This document shows, in pieces, positions 1-12,800 of a stretch of DNA of 64,000 nt (position 1 is the first letter of the stretch; every line of letters starts with the position of its first letter). The stretch spans positions 350,775 to 414,774 of the forward strand of contig NW_019775431.1 of NCBI RefSeq assembly GCF_001039355.2, written 5' to 3'. A model generated the notes under the pieces. The model saw only the letters and a program-made list of their open reading frames with translations, ran no database searches and was not told the origin of the DNA. The stretch is from Lingula anatina (taxonomy: Eukaryota > Brachiopoda > Lingulata > Lingulida > Lingulidae). The translations under genes were made by a program, and so were the position numbers.

Positions 1-1953
1 AAGACTGGGTTAAATATCCAGGGCAGGTAAGAATTTTATGAAAGACCAAGGTTTGGGCTTTTCTTGTTTTGATGTGTCGCCATCTATGTTAATGATTGTG
101 GTATTGTCTGCCAAATTAGAGAATTCAATTTTAATGAGAAATTGTGATCATTTATTGAGATATAGAAATGAATGAAGAAAGAATCAATTTTAAAGGTATA
201 GAAACATAACATTTATATAAAAATGGAAATTTTAAATCAAGTTGAAACTACCTAATTTTAGGGCATCTTCTCTGTGATGAACCCCCATCATGAAATCTAC
301 CTGGTTGCAAGGATAGAGAAAGTTTTACAGGGAGGTGTAGTTACCTGCGCTGAGCCATACATAAAAGGTCCTGATGCCAAGAACGCTGCCAAAGTTCACA
401 AGCAGATGAGACTATGTTGCTCTCGCTTAGGACATTATAGAATGCCATTTGGATGGGCTGCAAGGTAGGTGTGATTTAACACCCCCTGTACTTGGTTGGG
501 GATTTTGGAGTGGTTTTCTGCAAGGACATGTCACAGAATGCCATCATTGTGTTTGTAAAGAACTCCTGAAATCTCAAGAATAAAGTATTTTTTTCTTCAA
601 TCAACCTGCAATTACCTCCAGTATTTGGATGTCTAACAGTGAAATTCTTCTCTATCCTGAAACCTCATTTTCTTCAGCAGAGTGTGAAATTTGGTAATAG
701 GTACACTGTATGTAATGTTTTGTGTGCAAGTTTGGCTGATTGAGACTTAGAGAGAGAGAAAATAGCAGTAATTATTTATTTAGCCAATAAATTATGTAAT
801 ATATACAATATTGGGAATAAACAACAGCAGTTTTGGTGGTGGAAGTAGTATTTGGTTTAATTGAGTTAAAGATTAATAGCATCCCATATAAAAAGGATAA
901 AAAAGGAATTTTTCTGTGTTGCAAATTATTATTATTATTTGTCTCTTTCAGACCAGTGTTCAAACCATTTACTTCTGATTTAGAGCCAGACACAGACATC
1001 ACAGTGTACAGACAAGAACCTAATAGACTGACTGAAGAAGACCTCATCAAACACCTGCAGGATATGAGAAGGTGAAAAGAAAAAAAGAATAAAAAAATTA
1101 AAAATAACGTGAAGATAAATTAAAGTATCAAAGAATCAAATTTTTTATAACATATAATGTTTCACAGTTGAATGTTTTTGCCACTGACAATGAGACATCT
1201 TGACATAATGTTAGTACGTAATTACCGCAATTGTCCTCTTCAGGCCAGAGAAACAGAGCAAGTGGCAGGTAATCCCTGCTGACTTCATGGTGATCCTGGC
1301 CAAGTATAAGCAAGCCATTAAAAGTAAGTTGATCTCAGTTGCAATAATAGATGATTCATATGAGAGCTACAGCTATTACTGCTCCCAATTCGCTATTAAG
1401 AAGACACCTTGACCAGGGAATGAAGCTTCAGGTGTCATGGTGCTATCCGTGCCAGTATAATCATAAAACAAGGAATCTGTTTCATGATGAGTACATTTAC
1501 TGACTGGTTAATATTAAAATTTAAATGTCACATCAATACAGTGCAGGATTGTGGCAGTATGTGTTGTTTCATTTTAACCTGAAACAATCTGTCACTTAAT
1601 CATGAACAAGGAAATTGTTAAGAATTTTCATATTTTCTTTAGCTAAAATTATTTAAAATTGTCCAAAAAATGGTCTCTCTTGAATGCACATAGAAATTTT
1701 ATACAATATAACACTATTACATATTAGATATGTATTATATAAGTTATAAATTGTTTCAATTTCAGACACTGTGACGTCAGGGATAATTCCTGTCAAACCC
1801 TTCCCCGACCCCCCAGAACAGCCGCCAACATTAGAGATAGAGGAATTTCTGCCTGATGATGGGCGCTACACATGGCCCCACACAGCATACACTAACCATT
1901 TGTATGTGTATCCAAAGATGCTCAAATATGACAGCCAAAAAGCTTTCACTAAG
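1..1953 (+). CDS. DOCK9: DOCK exons 1-5: segment leading into DHR-1
   Basis: Exons 1-26 (partial; reads DWVKYPGQ in the third frame), 262-464, 952-1071, 1244-1323 and 1766-1953. Junction phases are 0, 2, 2, 1 and 0. Exon 2 carries [15 protein letters not shown], then CAEPYIKG and [10 protein letters not shown]. Exons 3-4 carry [22 protein letters not shown] and [17 protein letters not shown]. This matches the conserved stretch just before the C2-like DHR-1 domain in DOCK-D proteins. Exon 5 ends with [16 protein letters not shown], the first strand of DHR-1. In exon 2 an in-frame GTG/ATG pair at 274-279 lies inside the exon and is not a translation start. Confidence 0.9.
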
Positions 1954-4900
1954 GTAAAATATTTCTAAATTCAATGCTTTAAGAATAGTTAGTAAATAAG
2001 GAAAAAAGGGAGAAATTTTGTTAGTTTGCACGCAAAACATAAGTGCTTTTGATCCATGGATTTATTGTAGTTATGAATTGATAAGTTTTTGATGGAAATC
2101 TGACATTTTGACACTGCTTTACTCTCTTAAATAATTTATTATCCTATGTTAAAAGCCAGCTAGATGTCATTTAATCTTCTAGAACAAACCAGCACCGAAA
2201 AGAAAATTTATGTTCCTGAGAGAGATATTAAAGTTATAATTGGATCATTTTAAAAAGGATGTTCAGTTTCATTTGTTTTTCTACATTCTAGGCCAGAAAT
2301 ATCGCCTGTTGCATAGAAATCAAAGATTCAGATGAAGAGGGTGCTGTGCCATTACAAATCATCCGAGGTCGCCCTGGAGTGGCAGTGTTCACCACGGTGG
2401 CAAGTGCTGCCGTGGTGCATCACCAGACCTCGCCTGAGTTTTATGAAGAGGTGCGTACAAATGATTTTAGATTTCTCTAATTCTGTGTATTTTTTATAGT
2501 GGAATGATTTCTAATACTTGTGGAAAATTCTCAATTTTTCTGCAGTTTTCTTCATGAATATATATAAATGTAATAGAGCTATTGCATTCATTGTGCACAA
2601 TTTTCACAAAAATAAAGATATTGCAGAAGGAATTTCTAGCTTCAGATTGTCATTAAGTTCTTGAAAATGTGAAGTAATAGACATAATTGTAATTTGTTTG
2701 ATATTTTTAGCAGTTTTTCTTTTCCAAAATGTTAGTCAGTGTCAAAATAATTTTCCATGCCTCATGTTCTTCACTTATTTATTGATCATATACTGTATTT
2801 CTCTCATCCTACAGGTGAAGGTCTCACTACCCACTCAGCTCAATGACAAGCACCACCTGTTGTTCACATTTTACCACGTCGCCTGTGAGTCGTCCACTAA
2901 GATGCCTTCGAAAAGCACCAGTAATAAAAAGAAACATGATGTAGAGTACACTATTGGTTATGCATGGATGCCAATTAGTAGACTGGGCAGGTGAGAATAG
3001 GATTTTTTTGTCTAAATTTTATTTTGAATTTACTTATGAGTAACATTTGGAAGAAAAATATCCAAACTTGATTAAAGACTAATGTTCTTGAATATAAGCA
3101 ACATAATAAGAGTATAGGTGCTTGAAAAAGGCCAATTGCTTTTGGCAATTATACTGTTAAATTTATAGTGATAAGCTCATCAGTTGGCAGTAAGATGTAG
3201 CAAATGGTGTAGTTTTTCCAGAAATCAATAGATATATTTTTTTTCAAAATAATTGAAGATTTACAGAAGTGAAAACAACAGAGTTGGGATTTTGTTGTAT
3301 TTCTCCACTTGAAGATGTGATTCACAGAGGTAGAGAGTGGAGTCAACAAAATGAACTTGCCCGATTCCCTTTCTACCACCACCATCAGGTATTTGGTGTC
3401 CTTCCTGCTGCCGAGTTGTTCCAATTAAATCTCTTGTTGTATTCCAGAGTTTTGGTAGGGGAGCAGATGTTACCCCTTGCTGTGAACCTTCCCCCTGGTT
3501 ACCTAAGTCATGAGGTGTTAGGTCTGGGAAAAGGGGTAAGTTTGATTGGATAATATCAACTGGATAACAACCAATCAAAAGTCACATTTTGACTGGAAAT
3601 ATATATTTTTTGGGGGGGAGGGGGGTTAGATTTTGTATCTGCACTCATTCCTTATCAGTGTAATTTTGTATACTTTTATGAATAAATTGTTTAAGGATAA
3701 AGATTTGCAAGCGGCTTCAAGCCCTAAATTTATCTCCTCTGTACAGATGTCAGCAAGTACGTTTGGGATCGAGTAAACCATTAACCAGCATTCACACTGC
3801 ACACGTGTGCTGAAAGTACTTTGGATTTGGTACATGTACTGCCATGCCCATCCACTGGACACAATTTACATTACTGCTTCTCTTCAAAATAATATTAGAA
3901 TTTTTGTTTCTGTCAACGTTTGTGAAGTTAAAAAAAAGTGCTGAGTCATCCATCCTTACATTCCAGAGTGCAGGTCCAGACATCAAATGGGTGGACAGTG
4001 GAAAACATCTGTTTAAAGTTGATCTGCGTCTTGTCTCCACTATTTATACAAAGGTTAGGTTTTTATTCTTTGTTTAGGAAATGATTTTATTGTAAGCCTG
4101 TTACTAGTTAACCTCATAATTTTATAAACCTCTCTTGGATTAGATTGTATTTTTGTCTTCATAGGTTTAATTTTTTTAATTTTTTTTGAAAATTTTCTTC
4201 CAAACATATTGACATTTTAGCATTAGGTAAGTTTTGTATTATTTTTAAATTTAATTGGCTATTTTAAATGAATTTTTCTGTTATTTCTGTTCACAGGATC
4301 AGCACCTTCACAACTTCTTCCACCACTGTCAGAAAGTTGAGGAGTCCAAGTCCCTAGCAACAGACATGGATACAGTCAACAAGCTCAAGGTATGTACTCC
4401 ATTTGCCATCTCACGTAAAGTCCACTGCCTTTTACGTGAGATGGCAAATGGACTTTATCACATTTGACTTGTCATGAAAAAGAAAAGAAATTTATTATAT
4501 TTACTTTGCCATGAACTTCTAGGGGAAAAATGCTTTGAACCCTTTGAAAAATTTATGGTTTGTACACCATGGCCACTGTCACAAAATAGAGTGGTGTGCA
4601 CTCCATGTGCATTTGCGTAAAAATGTTTTGGCATGCATTTTGGTTGATTGGTAAACTTAATACTCTATTAGAGATTTTGTAGAAGAATGTGAATTTCTTA
4701 ATTTAAAAGTAACTTATTGTAATTCTGTTGATGATACTTAGTTCTGTAGTTGCTAGTCAGAAGAAAGGACTGAAATGTTAAAAAGCATGTTTATAAAGAT
4801 TAATTTGATGATTAAATTGATACAGTTTTATGCGAACAACTGTGCTTACCAATTAGTTGAAAATTTTGCAATTTTGTTGATTATAGTATATCAGGCATGT

Positions 4901-5365
4901 AATGCAGAATTTAATTTGTTTATTAAGATGATGATTTTATTTTTCTCCTATAATTATTTAATGTAGAATATTTTTTCTTCTAAACTAATATAGAAATTCT
5001 AACTTGTAGTCAAATGTTGATGCAGTTTGATATCTTGGTAGAAATTTTGCAGCTTTTGCAGTAGTATTCTTTCTAAAATGGCATTTCACATCATGTTCTT
5101 GTAGAACCAGCTTACTTGGTAGAGGTTTTATGTTTTTACATCAGTACTAACAAGAAGATTTGAAGATTTATTCTATGCATCTCCAGAAGAGATGGAAAAA
5201 AATTTGGCCCCTGAATTTCTTGCCACACTGTTGATATTTTTCTAACACTTAACAGAAATTGCTCACTCATTTCAGATAAATTTTGTACATATTTTACCTA
5301 AGCCAAGAAAAGTTTTACATTAGCCAAGAAAATTTAGTATTTTACCAAAGGAGTGACAAAAAATG

Positions 5366-5433
<68 letters not shown>

Positions 5434-5734
5434 CGTTTTCTTTAGCCAAAAGAAATTGTTCAAAGAATATGATGGACCTTAAATATGCTTGTTTAATCTA
5501 CCTTGGAATCCTTATGCCAAGTGCATGTACACATGTAATACTAATATGGGTGTACCTGTAGATATGCATTTATATACTGTGCACCTGGGTAAGGTTACAA
5601 GCTTATCATAGGGTAGTTGATAACAAGTGGGAACAGGTTTACCTGCTTTATTTCTCTTTTAAATGCACAGGCAAACCTAGCAGACAAAAATGTTTTGATA
5701 AGCACGCAAGCACGTGGGCACACACGCAAGCGCA

Positions 5735-5781
<47 letters not shown>

Positions 5782-8010
5782 TTGTTCCTGCAATATTAAA
5801 AATGTATAAGTGGAACTGATTTTCTTTTACCCAAAAGAGTGCGATTTAGGATTTTTTCATTCAATTTTATGGCAATTTTAAATTTTATATAATTATTTGA
5901 ATTAATTAGTGTTATAGTTTGCTATATTTTCCCAACTGAATGATGCTAAGAGTTATATGCCTGGTTAGAATAAAAAGCCAGCCTGAAACCAGCAATTTCA
6001 AGGGGGGGGGGGGAGTCTTTTTCTGAAAAAAAAAAAGATCTTTCATGTACCTATATCAAATTTTAACCTGAGCAAACCAACCTCCTGGCAAAAAAAAAAA
6101 AAACAAAAAAAAAAAAAAAAAGGTTGTTACCCCCGAACCCCCCTTGCTACAGCACTGTATAGATTACCTTAAAACATGGAAGGTGGACTCTATATTAATC
6201 AATAATTTACTATTAAATCTTCAACTTCTTACTAAGGGTGCAAAGCATTCACAATATAATGACTCCCTCACTATGGCTTTCAAAAAAAACTTCTTTTTTT
6301 GCTTTTGACATTCTGTTGTAACACTTTACGTGAAGCTTAACACTGAAGGTAGTGGGAGATAATAATTTACTAAATATGATAATTTTCTTACTATTTCTTA
6401 TGTACTGCCTTCATTTCTTGGCTAGATATCACAAACCTCTGTTCTGTTTAGTTATTTTTTTTCACTTGTTCATTTATTCAGAGTGCAGAAAATGTTGATG
6501 AAAAAGAATTGTTGAAATTTGTAAAGGTATGTGCTCGTTATTCACCCATCTCAGAAAAATGGAATAAGTCCATTACATGACTAGACGTGTAAAAGGAAGA
6601 TTCCATTTCTTGAGAAAAGGGGTGCTATTGAGTTTGCAGCTTAAAAATTAATTTTGCTGTGTTTAGAAGTTTTTTGTGTTAGTATATTTGTTAAGCTTTT
6701 TACATAATTTTATGAATTTTCAAGATCTATTTTTTTATTATATTATTATTATTTTTTTTATTATTATTATTTTTTTTTTTTGAAAATCTTTTTTGAGATT
6801 CTTTGTGTGTTTTTTTGGGTGCTTTTAGACATTTAGAGAGTGTACATATATAGGAATTCAATTGTTTTATTAATAACTGAAAATAGAACTTTGGAATTTT
6901 TCGAATAAAAAAAAATATATTTTTTGAATAAATAGCATTTTAGACATCAGTCTATTGAAACTTCATGGGGAAAAAGCTTCCCATGCAGTCTGCATTGCCT
7001 GGCTTTAGTCACGCCCTTTGTTTGGACTAGTTTGTACTTTGGAACAATTTCTTTCATGAAAAAAACTCAATTATTGAAACAGTTTTGGTTGATAGCAATC
7101 TCATTTAGCAGATATAATTTGTCAGATTTTGAAGAAGGTAGCAGTAGTGCACTGAGTTCTTACAGAAAGTTTTAAACACAGAAATGTATTTTATATAGAG
7201 AAATGGGGGGGGGGGGATCATTGTGATGGTTCATTTTCTAACTTGTGTGATAATTATTTTAAGGCTTCTTATTCTGTTTGCATGTAGAAGTGCTGTCTAA
7301 AATCTTAGTTTTGATTTTTAATTGCATGAGTGATGATTTAATGTTGTGATTCAATTTCAAGCTTAAAAAAAACAGTACTTAAGCTCTTTTTGAAGGAAGA
7401 ATAATTTAAAGTAGACAGAATGATTTTCATAGCTTATTGAAGTGAATTTTGTCATCATAAAACAGATGGGGGTGTACAGGTTAAGGACAGGGGGTGTCCT
7501 TGACTTTCATTTAGGCAGAAGATGTACTTTTGCTTCAGCACCAGCATCTTTTCAAACAAGCACAAATGTATTTGTTTTATGCCTGAGCATTCGGTACAAC
7601 TTATAGTTCATGATATGCATAATTATAACAAATGATTGTTTTATCAATAACAAAAACTTTCTAAGATTTTACAAGAGAGTTTGAATTGCAATGTTGAAGA
7701 TAAAACTGATTTAAGGATAATATGCAGTCAAAGAAATGCCCCTTTTGATAATTTTGATCAGTTTGAATGCATGATAAAAAAGTAATGTTGTATAATTGTT
7801 TTATCTTATTTCGTGTTATACAATAATGCCATATGCAAAGTTTCTGCATTGTCTTATTTTATATATGTTATTATTTCATGCTATGATGTTACTTGACACA
7901 TTTCACAGTTTTTGAGCCAAATTTGTAATAAGTTTGTTTGATTCTGTGTCATTTATTTCTCATTTTGTTGTTACTTACTGTGTTTCCCTTGATATTATTT
8001 ATTTATTCAT

Positions 8011-8049
<39 letters not shown>

Positions 8050-9765
8050 TTTCAGAGTATGCATGCCATGGACGTGGGAACTATGATCCAGTTTCTTCCA
8101 ACCATCTTCAATCAACTTTTCCGTCTTCTTCCCCAGACGAGTAGTGAAGATGTGGCATTAAATGCTGTCAGGTAAATTCTTGTCTCTTTCTGATGTCTTT
8201 TATTAACAGAACATTGATTTTACTGACAGAATGTTGTTTTTAGAAGCACAGATACTTGAGTTTTGTTTAAATTTATTCAGTTCTGTAATTGTGTACTTTG
8301 TAATAATTAAAATGAGCAATGCACAGTAATAAAATATATAAATATTTTATAAATTTCTACACTAGGGTGTTAGTCCATGTGGTATCAGAGGTTAGTGAGG
8401 CAGGGAAAACTGATGCTTTACACTCCTATGTCAAAGTAAGTACTTTATGTATGTCCATACATTAAATGTGTATTAAAAGTAGTTTTGTCATGATAAAAAA
8501 GTAAGTTGTTTTGAAGAGATAAATGTCTTAGGGGCATGGAAAGATACTCATATAAAATGTGCGTGCAAACAATCTCAAAATATTTAATGATTATATTATA
8601 AAAAGATTCTGCACAATTTAAAAAATAAATGATTTCTGTTATTCATTTTGAAACACTTATACATGCTATGTAAATGCTGTGGTGACATTTTCATTTTTTT
8701 CCTCTCAGTATGTTTTCCAAACTGAGCCAACAGCAGGTAGTCTCAAGCAGGGCAAAACTGTCCACGAGGAACTAGCCAAACACTTGACCACAATGACCCG
8801 CCCAAACAACGCCGACCTAATGGTCATCAACAAACTGCTCAGGTTTGCCTGGTTCTTCTTTGAGATCCTCATTAAGAGCATGGCGCAGCATCTCATTAGC
8901 ACAGGGAAAATCAGGGTGAGTATGTATATGAGTGTGTATGAGTGTGTAAGTGTGTGCTTGCATGCACATGTTAAAATATTGAAAATTGTGATAGTAACTG
9001 TTTACTTAATTTGAACAGATAGTAACTGCTTACTTAATTTGAACAGATTCAGTAAAATTTGATTTTTTAAATAATAATGCACTGTTTATCTCAAGGCCCA
9101 AAGAAATGACCGTTTTCCATCGGACTACCAGTACAGAGTACAGAACCTGGTACAGTGTTTTGCGCCTCACATCACACAGAAGTTCAGAGACCAGCCTGTG
9201 GAGACAAAACATGCCAACCAGGCCCTGGCTTGTTTTATTAAGGTAATTATAAAAGAACAGATATCAAAACAAAGGTTTTGATCCATCCAGTTATTTCAAA
9301 GTAAGATAACGATGGAGATGAAATTGACTCACTTATTGGATCGTACAGAAGATCACAATGTTTTGACCTTGTCACAAATAACAAGGCCCTGGCTTGTTTT
9401 AAAATTAAGAACTTCTATATTATTTTACAGAAATGCCTCACCTTCATGGACCGAGGGGCAGTCTTTAAGCTGGTCAACATGTACATGGACAGCTTCAGCC
9501 CAGGTGACCCAAAGGTAAGGAGTGGACACTGGTCATCTGGATGGACTTTCTTGGTCTGAAAAAACTTGAAGGCATTCAGTTGAATCAGAGGAAAAGGAAG
9601 ACCATTTGGAACATGGATATATAGTAACCCATGATGGAGGACATTGAATTTAATTAATTATTAAAACAACATATTAATTGTAAATTCAGAATTAAAAAAA
9701 AAAATTTTGAATGCTGTTTGTTCAAATATTTAAACATAAAGATACTGCTTGAGAACAGGCAAAAC

Positions 9766-9803
<38 letters not shown>

Positions 9804-12800
9804 TCATATTTACTGTACCCATTTTTTCTCCATATCAGACATTACTGGAGTACAAGTTTGAGTTTTTGAGGATCTTGTGCTGTCATGAACACTATGTCCC
9901 ACTCAACCTGCCTATGATGAAGAAAGGCCATGTTAAAACATACAAAGGTAGGTTACCCATGGCTCAGCCAACACAAAACTGTTAGATGTCACAACTAACA
10001 CAATTGTCTTCAGTATTATGTCACAACTAAGACAATTGTCTTTGATACTGTGTATCATTTGAGACAATTATCTTTGATATTTTATCACAGCTGAGGCAGT
10101 TAACCTTGATATTTTTTCACAACTGAGGCAATTATTTTTGAAACTTTGTATTTATAGCATGTCACAGCTGATAAAATGCCACTGTGGTGTCATTTCACAT
10201 TTTAGGTACACCAACCGTCACATTTGTATTTTATGTATGCCATCTGTTGCAATTTTGCACAGTAGAATTTTGTAACTTCATGAATTTCAAGGACTGCTTT
10301 GAATGATTTTGTTGCAGGTAACTGCAGGTATTAATATGTTATCTATCACTGTCCCACTTGACACAGTTTTGAAAGCAACTTTTTCCATCACAGTTTTACC
10401 AGACACAAATTGCAATCAGCTCTTATACCAGGCACAAATTGCAATCAGCTCTTTTATGTCATATCAAGTATTAGTCAGTCAAGAGTAATCATTGATGTGT
10501 TCCTCAGTGCTTGTTAAGCCAGTGAATGATGTTCATTTCAGTAAAGACCACTTAAAAAAATATTCCTTATACACTATTCTTTCCTCCCTTTTGTTGTCTC
10601 ACAGAGATCATGCAGCCCATCATTTTAAAAATGCCCTCTGCCACAACTGAAGCAGTTTCTCACTCTCCCTGTTTTTCTTGTTTGCTTCCTTGATGAGAGC
10701 TTACCATTGAAACCATGCTTGATTTTTATTACAGTTTTGAAAATTGCTTGGCTTGGTTGGAAATTGTGATGCCATGATGTTGACTTTTATGCTTTTTTTA
10801 TGGCATTGATTAAATGATTTTCCTTCTCTTCTTTGAATAATGGCAAGGATTTTACATTTTTGAAATAATTCTATCATAGAAAGCTATTACATTATTTATA
10901 CTTTTGTAATCTTATTTGGGTGGTAGTTTCTTTCTTTGAAATGTGAAGACTACAGGGTTTTGCATGATAAATTATTCTTCTCAATAGAGCCATGTTGTTA
11001 TATGCTGTAGTTCAGAATGAACATGAAGACTGCATATTTACAATGTTTGTATATATACATCACAGAAACGAAGGAACTATTTGACTCTGTTGTAAAAAGT
11101 CTTTTTTGGATGGTCTCTTAGCTTTAGTAAAAGGCCAGATCGGTCTTTAAAAGGTGTTTGAGGTTAAATAAGTAATTTTTATCTTGGATAATTTGTTGAA
11201 AATTGGCAGCTGTTAAACAAGGTGCAGTTCACTTGTAACATGATAATCAGATGAAAATATGTTCTATAGTATTAGACTATTTTTTTCACCAATTTTGTGT
11301 ATGAAAATTTATGACCTTTCGTGTTGGGGAATTCATTTAGATTTGTAATTTGTGTATTGCAATTCAAACAGCGGCCAGAGAAAAGCTACTACCACATCCA
11401 GTAGTTCAAACTTCCATGCAAACATCTTCCTTTACCACGGCCAGCTCAAGAGGTAAACAGTTTCACCTATAGATGTCTCTGATGTAGGCTATGCTAGATA
11501 TTGTATTATTATTATTATAGTCTTTTTTTTCACCAAGTTCGATGTTGTTTTAAGTCTGCCTGTATTAGTTCTTAGATGGTTGGTCTGTAATAGGGAATGA
11601 ATAGATAATTGTCGTGGCTTGTCTTGCAAATGTCAGTGCTACCCTCTTTTTTTAATAAAATCACAATATAACATTAGTGCCCTAATAATAGGTGATTTAC
11701 GTATTTGTCCATATGCAGACGAAAGAACACCACAGTGTTTGTTGTTATGCTTGTTTTTAAAATTATTTTAGTTAAATTTAGTTACATTGTGGTTAGATAG
11801 ATAACTGAAATGGCATTATTATCAGGCGCAAAATAATAATAACAAATTATATGCAAATAGAAAAGGGTTGAATCCCTAATTCTGAAAAAAAGAAAACAGA
11901 TTTTATTTTTTAGCTTGTTTGATAAATTTAGCAGTGGTTGTTGTATCAGCAGTTCCATTTGTTCTGTAAACCAGTGTTAAATTGTTGTTCAACAGCATGA
12001 TCTGTGTAAATGATGGTCAGAGAACAGCAAATTATGAATTTCAACCTTAATTTGAAGGTTGCGTTACCTCCTATTAGGGAGGAATTCCAAACACAAGTGA
12101 CTGTCAAGATTCCATATATATATATACATACACAACATCCAGATTCAAGTTTAATACATAGCTTTCAGAATCTTGCATGTTTAGAATTATCAGGGTTTAA
12201 GCATGTTCAGGGACCTGTAATGGTAGGATAGTTGATTTATATGGAGCATGTTTGTATGTATGCTGATAATTTAAGTCTTTCTGATTGTATTACCTTACCT
12301 CCCTTATAACTAGAATGTTGTCTCTTGATTTGGGCTTTTTTCCCTCACAAGCTTAAATTTGCCCTTTGTCCCTTCCCAACATTTCATCTTTGTTGTTGTT
12401 GGTTTTTTTAATGGAAGACTTGATACATTATTTATTGTGAACATGATTGATTTTAGAAGTGCATTTTAGAAGAAAAGTATTCTTTTTTGCTTCATTATAA
12501 GGTGACATTTTGAATTTTCATATTGTAGACTTGATAGAAATAGCTTCCTAATTTTACTAACGTTGAACTAATTTTGCATGGAACCTCAGTTTCCACATGA
12601 CAGTGAACAATCCTTTTAAGGGGATTGCTAGATTGGATTTGAAAATCATTGAGAGTTTGAAAGTAACCATTTTACAAAGTTTCATGCTGCCCGTTGGTCC
12701 TAGGTGGTCTTAGCCAGTATATAGGCTTTAGAGAAAGACTTATGTTTTGGGGCCATCAAGAACAGCCACAACCACAACAACCAGGGCAAAGTGGTAAGTC

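Noticed and set aside
5617-5799. ORF with a Thr-His run (also ORFs at 39660-39948)
   Set aside because: Translation of (CA)n/(GT)n microsatellites.
10314-10323. Ten-base segment between GCAG/GTAACTGCAG/GTATT
   Set aside because: Ten bases cannot keep the frame and the sites are low-complexity.
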